Shown one piece after another: positions 51,477 to 59,743 of a stretch of 64,000 nt of DNA. Position 1 is the first letter of the stretch. Each line of letters starts with the position of its first letter. The translations under genes and the position numbers were made by a program. Under the pieces are notes generated by a model. That model was not told where the DNA came from. It did no database searches and saw nothing but the letters and a program-made list of their open reading frames with translations. This DNA comes from Kibdelosporangium aridum (GTDB taxonomy: Bacteria; Actinomycetota; Actinomycetes; Mycobacteriales; Pseudonocardiaceae), in contig NZ_FWXV01000002.1 of NCBI RefSeq assembly GCF_900176515.1, positions 868,001 through 932,000 of the forward strand. The letters run 5' to 3'.

Positions 51477-52718
51477 TCAGACAACGGCCGGCCGTGACGG
51501 CGGCACGGAGAGGCTCGGCTCAACACCGAACAGCGATTCGTACACCCCGACGTACGCCTGGGCCTGCGGCCGCCAGTCGAGCACCTCTTCGGCACGGGTG
51601 CGGCCCGCGGTGCCCAGTTCCTTGCGCCGGGTGGGGTCGTCGAGCAGGTCGATCACGGCCTTGGCGAACCCGTCGGCGTCTCCTGGCTCCAGATACACAG
51701 CGCAGTCGCCCGCTGACACAACTGTCTCAGTGAGACGGTAGGCCACCACAGGCAGTGCGTACGCCATGTACTCCATGGTCTTGTTCATTGTGGACACGTC
51801 GTTCAACGGGCTCAGCGGGTCGGCCGAGAGCCCGAGTGACGCGGTGGACAGGTAGTCGGCGATTTCCGGCGGGCCGACGCGTCCGGTGAATGTCACGTAG
51901 TCGTCCAGGCCCAGCTCGGTGCACTGCTTCTTCAGGTCCTCAAGGCAGTCACCGAAACCGAGCAGAGCGAACTGCACGTCATCACGCCCGTGCTCGCGCA
52001 CGACCTTTCGGGCGATCTCGAGCACACCGTCGACACCGTCCTGCGGGCCCATGATTCCCAGCCAAGCCACCAGATGCTCGCGGCCGTTGCGCAGCTGGGG
52101 TTTGGGCTCACCCGGTTTCATCACGGACGTGTCCGGGCCTGACCGCACCACAGTCGTGTACTCCGGTGGTACATCACCACGTTCCCAGGCAATCCGTTGG
52201 TAGGACTGGTTGGTCGAGATCACGCGGTCGGCGGTGTGGAAAGTCTTGCGTTCCAGCCAGTAGAGCCCGGCCAGTTGGACACGTGCGGCGAGGCCTTTCG
52301 GTTCACCGAACCGTGAGCGGAACACTTCCGGGTTCAAGTCGTGGTGGTCGAACACGAACTTCACCCCGCGGGCACGCCACAACCGGGCGAGCGCCCAGTA
52401 CGTGTCCGGCGGGTTGCAGGCTTGTATCACGTGGAAAGGCGCCCTGCGCCAAACTTTCCACGTCAGTTTTGCGGTACGCAGCCAGCAGTAGACGAACTCG
52501 AGCAGATATCCAAGCGCGCCCTTCGCCTGCGGCGGCGGGGCGTACTTGTAGATGTGAACGCCGGATAACTCCTGGTATGCGGGGTCATTCGGCCCTTTTG
52601 GACAGATCACCGACACGTCGAAACCGGCGGCGGTGAGCGCCTGGCATTCCAGCCAGACCCTGCGGTCCAAGGGAACCGGCAGGTTCTGGACGATGATCAG
52701 TACATGCCCACGAGTCAC
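51477..52718 (-). CDS. Family 4 glycosyltransferase
   Basis: A 413-residue GT-B retaining glycosyltransferase: VLIIVQNLPVPLDRRVWLE at the N-terminus, VFDHHDLNPEVFRSRF in the acceptor half, AWLGIMGPQDGVDGVLEIA and TFTGRVGPPEIADYLSTASL in the donor half, followed by MEYMAYALPVVAY. The N-terminal QNLPVPLDRRVW block is common in actinobacterial exopolysaccharide clusters. It is ten bases upstream of the UDP-sugar dehydrogenase gene on the same strand. Start GTG 52718. Confidence 0.9.
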   Translation of the reverse strand: MTRGHVLIIVQNLPVPLDRRVWLECQALTAAGFDVSVICPKGPNDPAYQELSGVHIYKYAPPPQAKGALGYLLEFVYCWLRTAKLTWKVWRRAPFHVIQACNPPDTYWALARLWRARGVKFVFDHHDLNPEVFRSRFGEPKGLAARVQLAGLYWLERKTFHTADRVISTNQSYQRIAWERGDVPPEYTTVVRSGPDTSVMKPGEPKPQLRNGREHLVAWLGIMGPQDGVDGVLEIARKVVREHGRDDVQFALLGFGDCLEDLKKQCTELGLDDYVTFTGRVGPPEIADYLSTASLGLSADPLSPLNDVSTMNKTMEYMAYALPVVAYRLTETVVSAGDCAVYLEPGDADGFAKAVIDLLDDPTRRKELGTAGRTRAEEVLDWRPQAQAYVGVYESLFGVEPSLSVPPSRPAVV

Positions 52719-52889
52719 CTTGGCGCCCTCTTCCTGTCCTACTGGCCGACATTTCCAATGTCGTTGCGGAGGCGGTGGGGGTTACCGGTTTGGGAAAACA
52801 ACGCCAAATGCGTCCGTTCGGGCAAGTGATCCGGTCACTTCAGCGCACACCGAGGTCGTTAATAACCATTGCGGGATAGGCAGAATGGC

Positions 52890-53735
52890 CTAACGGGAAC
52901 TGCGATCGGCCGACCACGCCGCGTCTGTGCCACGCATCCGCCGCCCGCGTGCGACGACCTTGTCGGCAAGCAGAACTATCAGGAAGCACAAGGCATCCAG
53001 CACACCGATCTGCCGCTGCCGAACCAGCGTCATCAACTGGCCCATCCCCAATGCGGGCTCGTCAGCCTTGCGCCCCAAGCGTTCCAGCTCACGATTGCCC
53101 AGCCGGACACGGGCCCGCCGCCGGATCACAGCGCCAACCGTACGCGCCGGTCGCACCACAGAGCGTGCATCCTCGACAGACCGGCGCTCGCTGGCTGAGA
53201 ACGAACGATGCACATAGCCGTCGTCGGATATTACTTCTGGCAACGGGAAAACTCGGCCGTGCCCCTCCTTGCTGAGCATGTACGCCCCAGTTCCCGACAA
53301 GCCGCGGCGACCGGCGAGCAACCGGTCGAACACGCGGTGGAACCGTGCGGCAACACCGGAAACGCCTTGCAGGTCGTACTGCGGAACGGGTGAGCACGCG
53401 AGCGCCCCGCGATCGATCGCGGTCAGCATGCGGCGTAACGAAGTCACATCCAGGTCGACGTCGGCGTCCAGGTAGAGGCGGGGAAACGTCCGGCATTCCG
53501 CGTCACCGAGGCTGAGCGCGTGCGCTTTGCCCGCGATCGGCGTCTCCACCACGCGGGCCCGTTCCGCTCTGGCGATCTGCGCGGTCCGGTCGCTGCACGC
53601 GTTGGCCACCACGATGATGTCCAACTCGCCCGGTTTCGCCCCACTGGTCAGCGATCGCAGACAGCGCGCGATCACTGCTTCCTCGTCGTGTGCCGCGATG
53701 ACGACACTGACCACAGGTTCACCCACAGCCCCCAC
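52890..53735 (-). CDS. Family 2 glycosyltransferase
   Basis: A 281-residue GT-A enzyme: VVSVVIAAHDEEAVIARCLR, IVVANACSDRTAQIA, the metal-binding LYLDADVDLD (DxD) and GTGAYMLSKEGHGR near the active site. Its C-terminal third is basic and lacks the usual membrane helices except one short hydrophobic stretch (ALCFLIVLLAD). Start GTG 53735 overlaps the stop of the upstream beta-propeller gene by one base. It belongs to the surface-glycan set; sugar and linkage unknown. Confidence 0.88.
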   Translation of the reverse strand: MGAVGEPVVSVVIAAHDEEAVIARCLRSLTSGAKPGELDIIVVANACSDRTAQIARAERARVVETPIAGKAHALSLGDAECRTFPRLYLDADVDLDVTSLRRMLTAIDRGALACSPVPQYDLQGVSGVAARFHRVFDRLLAGRRGLSGTGAYMLSKEGHGRVFPLPEVISDDGYVHRSFSASERRSVEDARSVVRPARTVGAVIRRRARVRLGNRELERLGRKADEPALGMGQLMTLVRQRQIGVLDALCFLIVLLADKVVARGRRMRGTDAAWSADRSSR

Positions 53736-54706
53736 TATTTCACCGAAACCGGTGAAGCGGCGTTATCAATCTCCGCGTGTGCCGGTGTCAAGGCGTCGGC
53801 GGGCACGAAAAATATCGCTGTTTTGTTTTCGTCCTTGGCCATGCCGAAGGCGAGGGTCTTCTCGTCGATCCATGCGGCCTGGTCATCGATGCCAGCCGTG
53901 CCAGGCAGCTTGACCTCCTGGTTTGTCCGCAGGTCAAGTACGACGAGCTCCCACTTGTCCAGCGGGGTAGGCCGCTTCTTGTACGCGACCCTGGTGCCGT
54001 CCGGGGACAGCGAGGGGCACTCGGCGTTCTGCCGGACGCTCTTCAGCGTCTTGGCCTTGAGGTCACCTTTGACCAGCCAGTTCAGCCCGCCGGAGGCGAG
54101 CGTGGCGTAGAAGGTGGTGTCATCCGAGGCGACCGTGATGCCCCAGTAGTTGACGTCGGCAGCCTTCATCGGCCGGTTCTGGACGGTGGCGTCGAAGTGC
54201 TCGATCGACTCGGTGACCTCGCCGGTCCGCAGGTCGAAGAACCCGGTACGGGTCGAGAACCCACCGGGAACGGCATAGGAATCACCAGTCACGAAGGACG
54301 TCCACGACACAATGTTGCCCGACGCCGACACCCGCGCACGGCTCGGAATTCCGGGGAGCGGAATCGTTCTGATGACGGAGTTGTCAGCCGTCATCACCGC
54401 GGCTTCATAGCTGGGGCCTGGCCCAGCGAGCCGCAGGCACACCGACGTAGTGCCCGCCCGATAGAACCGCTGGCACCGCAAGGCGCCAGCGGTGCGCTGA
54501 CCGTCAGGTGTCCGCGTGATCACGCGATCCTGGCCGCCGTTCAGGTCGATGAACATCACATCGCCCGCGACCGGTTTCGGCGCGTTCTCACTGACCGCCG
54601 GTTGCTGAACGGCAGTCCACGCCACGTATCCGCCGCCACCGAGCACAAGCAGCACAATCGCGACGACACCGACGAGCACCCGATGCCCAGACACCCACGC
54701 CTTCAA
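53735..54706 (-). CDS. Membrane-anchored TolB/WD40-like beta-propeller protein
   Basis: A 323-residue protein with one N-terminal membrane helix (VLVGVVAIVLLVLGGGGYVA) and an external part of short beta-propeller blades (ECPSLSPDGTRVAYKKRP, SRARVSASGNIVSW, DDQAAWIDEKTLAFGMA). Such proteins commonly occur with actinobacterial exopolysaccharide genes; a direct role is not known. It starts at TTG 54706, which overlaps the stop of the upstream MFS gene (TTGA). It is in the same translation-coupled set as the following glycosyltransferase. Confidence 0.82.
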   Translation of the reverse strand: MKAWVSGHRVLVGVVAIVLLVLGGGGYVAWTAVQQPAVSENAPKPVAGDVMFIDLNGGQDRVITRTPDGQRTAGALRCQRFYRAGTTSVCLRLAGPGPSYEAAVMTADNSVIRTIPLPGIPSRARVSASGNIVSWTSFVTGDSYAVPGGFSTRTGFFDLRTGEVTESIEHFDATVQNRPMKAADVNYWGITVASDDTTFYATLASGGLNWLVKGDLKAKTLKSVRQNAECPSLSPDGTRVAYKKRPTPLDKWELVVLDLRTNQEVKLPGTAGIDDQAAWIDEKTLAFGMAKDENKTAIFFVPADALTPAHAEIDNAASPVSVK

Positions 54707-55917
54707 GCGGACCTCACAAGCATCGCGACCCCGACCAGTGCCACAACCAACACGACCACCAACGTGATGACGGCAGTGGACATGGCCATCGCCGCAAGCA
54801 TCACGCCGAACACAACGGAAGACACCATCCGGGTCAACGCCTGTCCGGTTTGGATGGTCGCCAACCCGGTCGCTCGGAGGTCAGCGGGAACGAACCCACT
54901 GGCGTAAGCAGACAAAACGCCATCCGTGCACGCGTAGAACAGACCATGTGCCGCCAACGCAACCGCCGCAGTAGTGAATCCACCCTGCGGGACAAGCAAC
55001 ATCACGTAGGCAACGAGAAGTAGCACGTGCCCGACGAAGAACACCCGCCACCGCCCGAACCGATCAGCCATTCGGCCAATCGGCGCAGCAGCAAGCAAAA
55101 AGACAGCGGCAGTACCCAACGGCAGCAACGGCAGAAACCCGACCGGAATGTCCGAAACCTTCTGCAACACGACAAAGACAAACGCATCGCTGATCGTGAC
55201 CAACCCGAGCAACGCAGCCGCGATCGTGGCCCGCCGAAACTTGGTGTCCCGCATGAGGTCGAGGCCAGCCTTGACCGACACCCGCTTGCGCTGAACCCGA
55301 CCCCGGCGCTCCCGGACGAAAGTCAGCAACACCACCAACCCGATCGCGGCGAAGACGAAACTCACCACAAACACCGGCCCAGCGGCAGAACCCAACTGAT
55401 ACAGGATCAGGAAAGTCAGCAACGGCCCACACAACGCCCCAACCGTATCCATGGCCCGATGAACACCGAAAGCGGTACCGAGCTGGTCCGGCGGCGTAGC
55501 CAAGGAGATCAACGCATCCCTCGGCGCAGTCCGAATCCCTTTGCCCGCACGGTCGACCGCGAGCACACCGCCGATCCCCACACTCGACGCACCAGCCAAC
55601 GGAAAAAGCAGCTTGGTGACAGCAGAAAGCCCGTAACCGAAGACGGCGACAAGCTTCGGACGACTGGTCCGATCGGAAACATAACCGCCAACAAGACGAA
55701 GGACAGCGGTCGCCCCGGTGTACAGCCCGTCAATCAATCCGAACTGCACGTAACTCATCTGCAGCGTGTAGATGAGGTAAACGGGCAGGAACGCAGTCAC
55801 CATCTCCGCGGAGATATCGGTCAACAGACTGACCGTGCCGAGCGCGAAAACGGTTCCAGGTAACCGCCCTGACACGCGCGGTGTCCTACCTGGACTGCGC
55901 GCCGAGGCGACGTACAT
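54703..55917 (-). CDS. MFS transporter
   Basis: A 404-residue, 12-helix major-facilitator protein. Motif A in loop 2-3 reads GGYVSDRTSRPKLVAVFGYG and in the second half GRMADRFGRWRVFFVGHVLL. The helix-1 block LGTVSLLTDISAEMVTAFLP is typical of MFS proteins linked to glycan or drug export. The substrate is unknown. The start may be ATG 55917 or a GTG 15 codons in. It is the first gene of the coupled MFS - propeller - GT2 set, and its 5' side abuts the R2 repeat copy. Confidence 0.85.
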   Translation of the reverse strand: MYVASARSPGRTPRVSGRLPGTVFALGTVSLLTDISAEMVTAFLPVYLIYTLQMSYVQFGLIDGLYTGATAVLRLVGGYVSDRTSRPKLVAVFGYGLSAVTKLLFPLAGASSVGIGGVLAVDRAGKGIRTAPRDALISLATPPDQLGTAFGVHRAMDTVGALCGPLLTFLILYQLGSAAGPVFVVSFVFAAIGLVVLLTFVRERRGRVQRKRVSVKAGLDLMRDTKFRRATIAAALLGLVTISDAFVFVVLQKVSDIPVGFLPLLPLGTAAVFLLAAAPIGRMADRFGRWRVFFVGHVLLLVAYVMLLVPQGGFTTAAVALAAHGLFYACTDGVLSAYASGFVPADLRATGLATIQTGQALTRMVSSVVFGVMLAAMAMSTAVITLVVVLVVALVGVAMLVRSA

Positions 55918-56041
55918 GGCGCGCCACCTCCATCTTGGGCCCGGTCACTGCCAACGACATCGCCGGGTAGCCACAGGCCGTTAGCAGGCATCCCTTGAGG
56001 GCGGAAGGCATGCACGAAGGGGCATGGATGATGCGAGCGTG

Positions 56042-56300
56042 CGGCGCGCCCAAGCGCAAGCGAAGGCCCGTCCGGAGCACAGTGAAGGCGCGCCCTAACC
56101 AACAGCGAAGGCGCGCCCAAGCACAGAAAGGCGCGCCCGAAGCAGTAGTCGGCGCGATTTTGTGTGGAGTAGCGCCGCAAATAAGCTTGTCGGCGGGGCA
56201 GGGCCGCAGGTCCTGCCCGCTTTCCCTGTCCTTTGCGGCGCAGAGGCTCCACACCAAATCGCGCCGACCCCTCACAGCAGCGCGCCGAAGTAGGCATAGC
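56042..56300 (-). repeat. Repeat R2, copy 2 (inverted)
   Basis: Inverted relative to 6251-6545. GGCGCGCC-type cores recur at about 56043, 56087, 56110, 56130 and 56151 (a degenerate one near 56065), i.e. spacings near 20-23 bases, then the structured core, then inverted cores near 56280 and 56300. The spacers between cores have drifted from copy 1 much more than the central 119 bases have. Confidence 0.85.
56149..56267 (-). ncRNA. Structured element, core copy 2 (inverted)
   Basis: 119 bases, differing from the reverse complement of 6337-6455 at three positions: two in the segment between P2 and P3 and one in the CA side of the internal loop (CA to TA). One change makes an A-C mismatch in P3. 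All other helices are intact. With copy 1 it forms a near-perfect inverted repeat about 50 kb apart. Confidence 0.6.
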
Positions 56301-56464
56301 GCGCCGCAGCGAGCCCAGCGGCACCAACCCAACCACCATGACCGAAGCACACAGTCGCCAGCCGAACCCTGCCCGTGAGGGTGATGACACCACGTAACAG
56401 AAACCCTGGTCACGCAGATTGCTCGGGAAGAGGGCAACACCAGCCACCGCCGATCGGGGACGTG

Positions 56465-57208
56465 ATGGACTTCTGGAAGACGATCAAGGTGCTGCTGCGC
56501 CGCTGGCGCGTCGCAGTGCCGGTCTTCGCGGTGTCCCTTGGCCTGGCTGCCGGTGTCTACCTCTCGGTCGACACCGAGTACGAGTCCACCGGCTCCATTG
56601 TGCTGACTTCGCCGACCGACGGCGCCAAGGTCACCGAAGGCCAGCAGGGACCGGCCGATCGGGTGAACCCGTTGCTGGCGTTCGACGGCAGCCTCAACAC
56701 CTCCGCCACGATCATAATCCAGAAGCTGCAGGATCCGATCGTCCAGGAGCAATTGACCGGCGGTAGCAAGGAAATCGGGTACGAGATCGGCAACGGTCAG
56801 CTGACTGGGCCGTTCATTGTCGTCGTTGCCTTGGCGCGCACGCCGGACGACGCCAAAAACACAGTGACCAAGGTGATCGACCGGGCTCGTGCCGAACTCA
56901 AGGCGAGCCAGGAGGCTTTGAAGGCCCCGGCTTCCACGTTCATCGCACCGGTCGACATCATCGCGCCGACCAACGCCGAGCCGAAGACCGGTGGCAAGGT
57001 CAGGTTCGCTGCCGTCGCGCTCGCGCTCGGGTTCATCGCGAGCTTGTCCTCGGCGTACGCGATGGAGAGCTTCACCCAGTCGCGCAAGAAGAAGCGCAGC
57101 CGGGCGCGCGCCCAGCAGGAATGGCAGCACCAACAAGGCTCGTTGGAGCAGAACGGATCTTCAGGCGAGACGGCGCGGATGCACCCTGTCACGCAGAAAC
57201 CCGGCTAA
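56465..57208 (+). CDS. Wzz-like polysaccharide chain-length/co-polymerase protein
   Basis: A 247-residue membrane protein with the Wzz layout: first helix VAVPVFAVSLGLAAGVYLSV after a short cytoplasmic start (MDFWKTIKVLLRRW), an external domain of about 130 residues, a second helix (VRFAAVALALGFIASLSSAY), and a basic, Gln-rich cytoplasmic tail. No tyrosine-kinase domain is fused. It would govern the length of the exported glycan with the following polymerase. ATG 56465 starts the conserved N-terminus; the longer frame extends into the repeat side. Confidence 0.88.
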   Translation: MDFWKTIKVLLRRWRVAVPVFAVSLGLAAGVYLSVDTEYESTGSIVLTSPTDGAKVTEGQQGPADRVNPLLAFDGSLNTSATIIIQKLQDPIVQEQLTGGSKEIGYEIGNGQLTGPFIVVVALARTPDDAKNTVTKVIDRARAELKASQEALKAPASTFIAPVDIIAPTNAEPKTGGKVRFAAVALALGFIASLSSAYAMESFTQSRKKKRSRARAQQEWQHQQGSLEQNGSSGETARMHPVTQKPG

Positions 57209-57212
57209 CCCG

Positions 57213-58529
57213 GTGTCCGGTCAGACCGACGTCCAACGAGCCGACGGCGCCACGTTGGTATGCGTCTTCCTGTTGATGCTGTTGATGATCCCGGCCCGGT
57301 TGGTGATCAGCGGCATCCCGATGTCCATCACTCCAGCCACTTTGGCCGGCCTTGCGCTCGGCGTGATCTGGTTCTGCTGTCAACTGGTAACCACTCTTGG
57401 CGTAGCGAAGGGGCGCAATCTCGCCAGAACCGCGTTGTTCCTCTATGCGATCTCGCAACTGGCGACCTACGGCTACGCGACCCGCAACTACCTCCCGATG
57501 GACGAACTGGAAGGCGCCGACCGGACGATCGTGGTGGTGTTCGGGACGATCTGTGTCGGCATCGCGGTGTGCGACGGCGTGAAGAACTTGGCGCGCCTCG
57601 ACATGTTGCTGAAGTCCATGACGGTCCTGATCGGTGTCGTCGCGTTCATTGGTTTCCTGCAGTTCGCGCTCGCCTTCGACCTCACCAAATACCTTGCCGT
57701 TCCTGGTCTTCGACCGGTCACCGATGACGGGTTCGTGTTGGAGCGGGCGACGTTCCGCAGGCCAGCCGGTACGACTGGGCATCCGATCGAGTTCGGTGTG
57801 GTGTGCGCGATCGGTGTCCCGTTCGCCGCGCATTACGCCTATCGGGCAAAGGAAGCCGGGCAGAAGGCCGGCAAGTGGTGGCTGTGTTTGGCGATCATCG
57901 CGGCCGGTGCCGTGGTCTCGTTGTCCCGCTCGGCGATTCTGGGTATGTGTCTCGGCGGTCTGGTGCTGCTGATCGGGTGGACCGGCAAGCGGCGGGTCCA
58001 GGCGTTGATCGCGGCGGCAGGATTCCTCGTCGTGCTCAGGTTGGTCGTGCCCGGCCTGATCGGCACGCTTTACAGCCTTTTCGACAACATCAGCGAAGAT
58101 CCGAGCATCGAGGGCCGCACGGACGACTACGAGTCCGCCGGTGAGCAGATCGCCAAGCACTACTTGCTCGGTCGTGGCAACGGAACGTACCTGTCGGAGA
58201 AGTACGGACCGCTGGACAACCAGTACCTCGGCACGCTTGTCCAAAATGGCTACATAGGGCTGATTGTCCTGGTTTTCCTGTTCCTCGCCGGGATGTACTC
58301 GGCGGCGAGGGTTCGCGCGATCAGTCCCGACCCGGTCGTCCGCGATCTGGCGCTGTCGCTGATCGCCGCGCAATCCATCGTGGCGCTCGGAGCCGCCACG
58401 TTCGACCTGCTGTGGTTCTCCACCGCGACCGGCCTGACATTCGTCCTCGTCGGTGCCAGCGGGGCGTTGCTGCGAGCGGTCAAAGCACAAAACCCTGTCC
58501 TGCCGCCGATGTGGGAAGCAGTCCGATGA
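57213..58529 (+). CDS. O-antigen polymerase/ligase-like protein (Wzy/WaaL type)
   Basis: A 438-residue multi-spanning protein with about 12 helices. The Wzy-C-type signature is visible as EFGVVCAIGVPFAAHYA, GAVVSLSRSAILGMCLGG and, after a large external loop, GRGNGTYLSEKYGPLDNQYL, containing the residues common in O-antigen ligases. It would polymerise or ligate lipid-linked repeat units at the outer face. GTG 57213 is chosen four bases after the Wzz-like stop; the upstream frame is shadow. It overlaps the next gene as ATGA. Confidence 0.87.
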   Translation: MSGQTDVQRADGATLVCVFLLMLLMIPARLVISGIPMSITPATLAGLALGVIWFCCQLVTTLGVAKGRNLARTALFLYAISQLATYGYATRNYLPMDELEGADRTIVVVFGTICVGIAVCDGVKNLARLDMLLKSMTVLIGVVAFIGFLQFALAFDLTKYLAVPGLRPVTDDGFVLERATFRRPAGTTGHPIEFGVVCAIGVPFAAHYAYRAKEAGQKAGKWWLCLAIIAAGAVVSLSRSAILGMCLGGLVLLIGWTGKRRVQALIAAAGFLVVLRLVVPGLIGTLYSLFDNISEDPSIEGRTDDYESAGEQIAKHYLLGRGNGTYLSEKYGPLDNQYLGTLVQNGYIGLIVLVFLFLAGMYSAARVRAISPDPVVRDLALSLIAAQSIVALGAATFDLLWFSTATGLTFVLVGASGALLRAVKAQNPVLPPMWEAVR

Positions 58530-59743
58530 CTGAGTTGGCTTTACGCCGGTCGACCGTGATGTTCGACTGGCTCAGCGAGCGAAGCAAACAGATCGCCGTC
58601 GCCGCGATCGGGTTGAGCCTGATGCTGGCCGGTGGCTACGGCGTCATCCTCGGCAACGACCTGCGCTACTCCGACGAGCACGTCTACCTCGAGCTCACTC
58701 AGTCCCTGGTAGACGGCCGCGGCTTCGCGTTCGGCACGGACTCCACGGCATACCGGCCGCCGGGCTACCCGTTCCTGCTGCTGCCCTTGCATCTGGTGAG
58801 CGGCGGCAACGTGTTCGTCATGCGGCTGTTGGGAATCGCCTGCCTGGCCGGTGCGGTGTGGTTCGGGTATTTGCTGGCTCGCCGGATCTCACCGGTCGCG
58901 GGCGCGCTCGTCGCGGTCGTGACGGCGGCGTACCCGTTGTTCGTGTACACAGCGACCGCGCTGTACCCGCAGATGCCCGCTCTCTTCCTGCTGTTGATGA
59001 TGCTGGAATTCGGCTTGCGGGCCAGGGACCGCTGGGTGTGGGCCATCCCCAGCGGACTGTCCGCCGGGTTCCTCACGATCACTGTGCCGTCGTTCGCGCC
59101 GACCCTGCTCCTGCTCGCGATCTTCATTGGCTGGCGCAAAAGGAAAGCGATCGCGGTTCTGCTGGTCGCCGCGGCGATCATCCCCGGCCTGTGGTGCATC
59201 CGAAACGCCGTTGTGATGGGTGCGTTCATCCCGGTGTCCACGAACAACGGCGTGAACCTGTTGCTGGGCAACAACCCCAGCGCCACCGGCAGCAGCGGGA
59301 CCAGCGTCGACGTGATGGCGTACGAACAACGGGCCAAAGAGTTGAACCTGGACGAGGTCGGGATCGACAAGTTCTACAGCGACCAGGCCGTCGAGTGGAT
59401 CACCTCGAACCCCGCCCAGGCCGCCGGGTTGTACGTCGCCAAGGTCGCACACAACTTCGCCTACAGCGACACACTGAAAACCGAGGGCCAGGGAGCCTCT
59501 GATCTCCTGGCCGCGCTGAGCTACTACCCCATCCTCGCACTGGCAGTGCTCCGGATAATGCTCTCCAAACGGTTCCCGCTGCGGCGGGTGGACAAGCTCT
59601 GCCTCTGGGCGATCGCGTTGAACGTGCTCCTACTCGCGGTGTTCTTCACCAGGATCCGGTTCCGGGTACCGCTGGACGAACTGACGATCATCCTGGCTGT
59701 GTCCACTGTGGTCGTCTGGTGGGACAGGCGGCGGATCGCGTGA
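58526..59743 (+). CDS. GT39/ArnT-like membrane glycosyltransferase
   Basis: A 405-residue integral membrane protein of the GT-C class: the N-terminal acidic motif in the first external loop is LRYSDEHVYLELTQSLVDGRG, with the Asp-Glu pair expected in PMT/ArnT-like enzymes, and SGGNVFVMRLLGIACLAG and about nine further helices follow. It uses a polyprenyl-phosphate sugar donor at the outer face. ATG 58526 overlaps the polymerase stop by four bases, and its own stop overlaps the Wzx-like start (GTGA). The sugar is unknown. Confidence 0.87.
   Translation: MTELALRRSTVMFDWLSERSKQIAVAAIGLSLMLAGGYGVILGNDLRYSDEHVYLELTQSLVDGRGFAFGTDSTAYRPPGYPFLLLPLHLVSGGNVFVMRLLGIACLAGAVWFGYLLARRISPVAGALVAVVTAAYPLFVYTATALYPQMPALFLLLMMLEFGLRARDRWVWAIPSGLSAGFLTITVPSFAPTLLLLAIFIGWRKRKAIAVLLVAAAIIPGLWCIRNAVVMGAFIPVSTNNGVNLLLGNNPSATGSSGTSVDVMAYEQRAKELNLDEVGIDKFYSDQAVEWITSNPAQAAGLYVAKVAHNFAYSDTLKTEGQGASDLLAALSYYPILALAVLRIMLSKRFPLRRVDKLCLWAIALNVLLLAVFFTRIRFRVPLDELTIILAVSTVVVWWDRRRIA

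Larger units (their letters stand above)
55918..56464. other. 547-base gap carrying the inverted R2 repeat
   Basis: Separates the MFS operon (minus) from the Wzz-like operon (plus) in the polysaccharide locus. It holds repeat R2 copy 2 (56042-56300). Two long minus-strand frames (208 and 416 residues) cross it, but their sequence is set by the repeat and they overlap the Wzz gene antisense; neither is accepted. Confidence 0.8.

Noticed and set aside
55886..57136. 416-residue and 208-residue minus-strand frames
   Set aside because: They span the R2 repeat and are antisense to the Wzz-like gene; sequence is dictated by the repeat.
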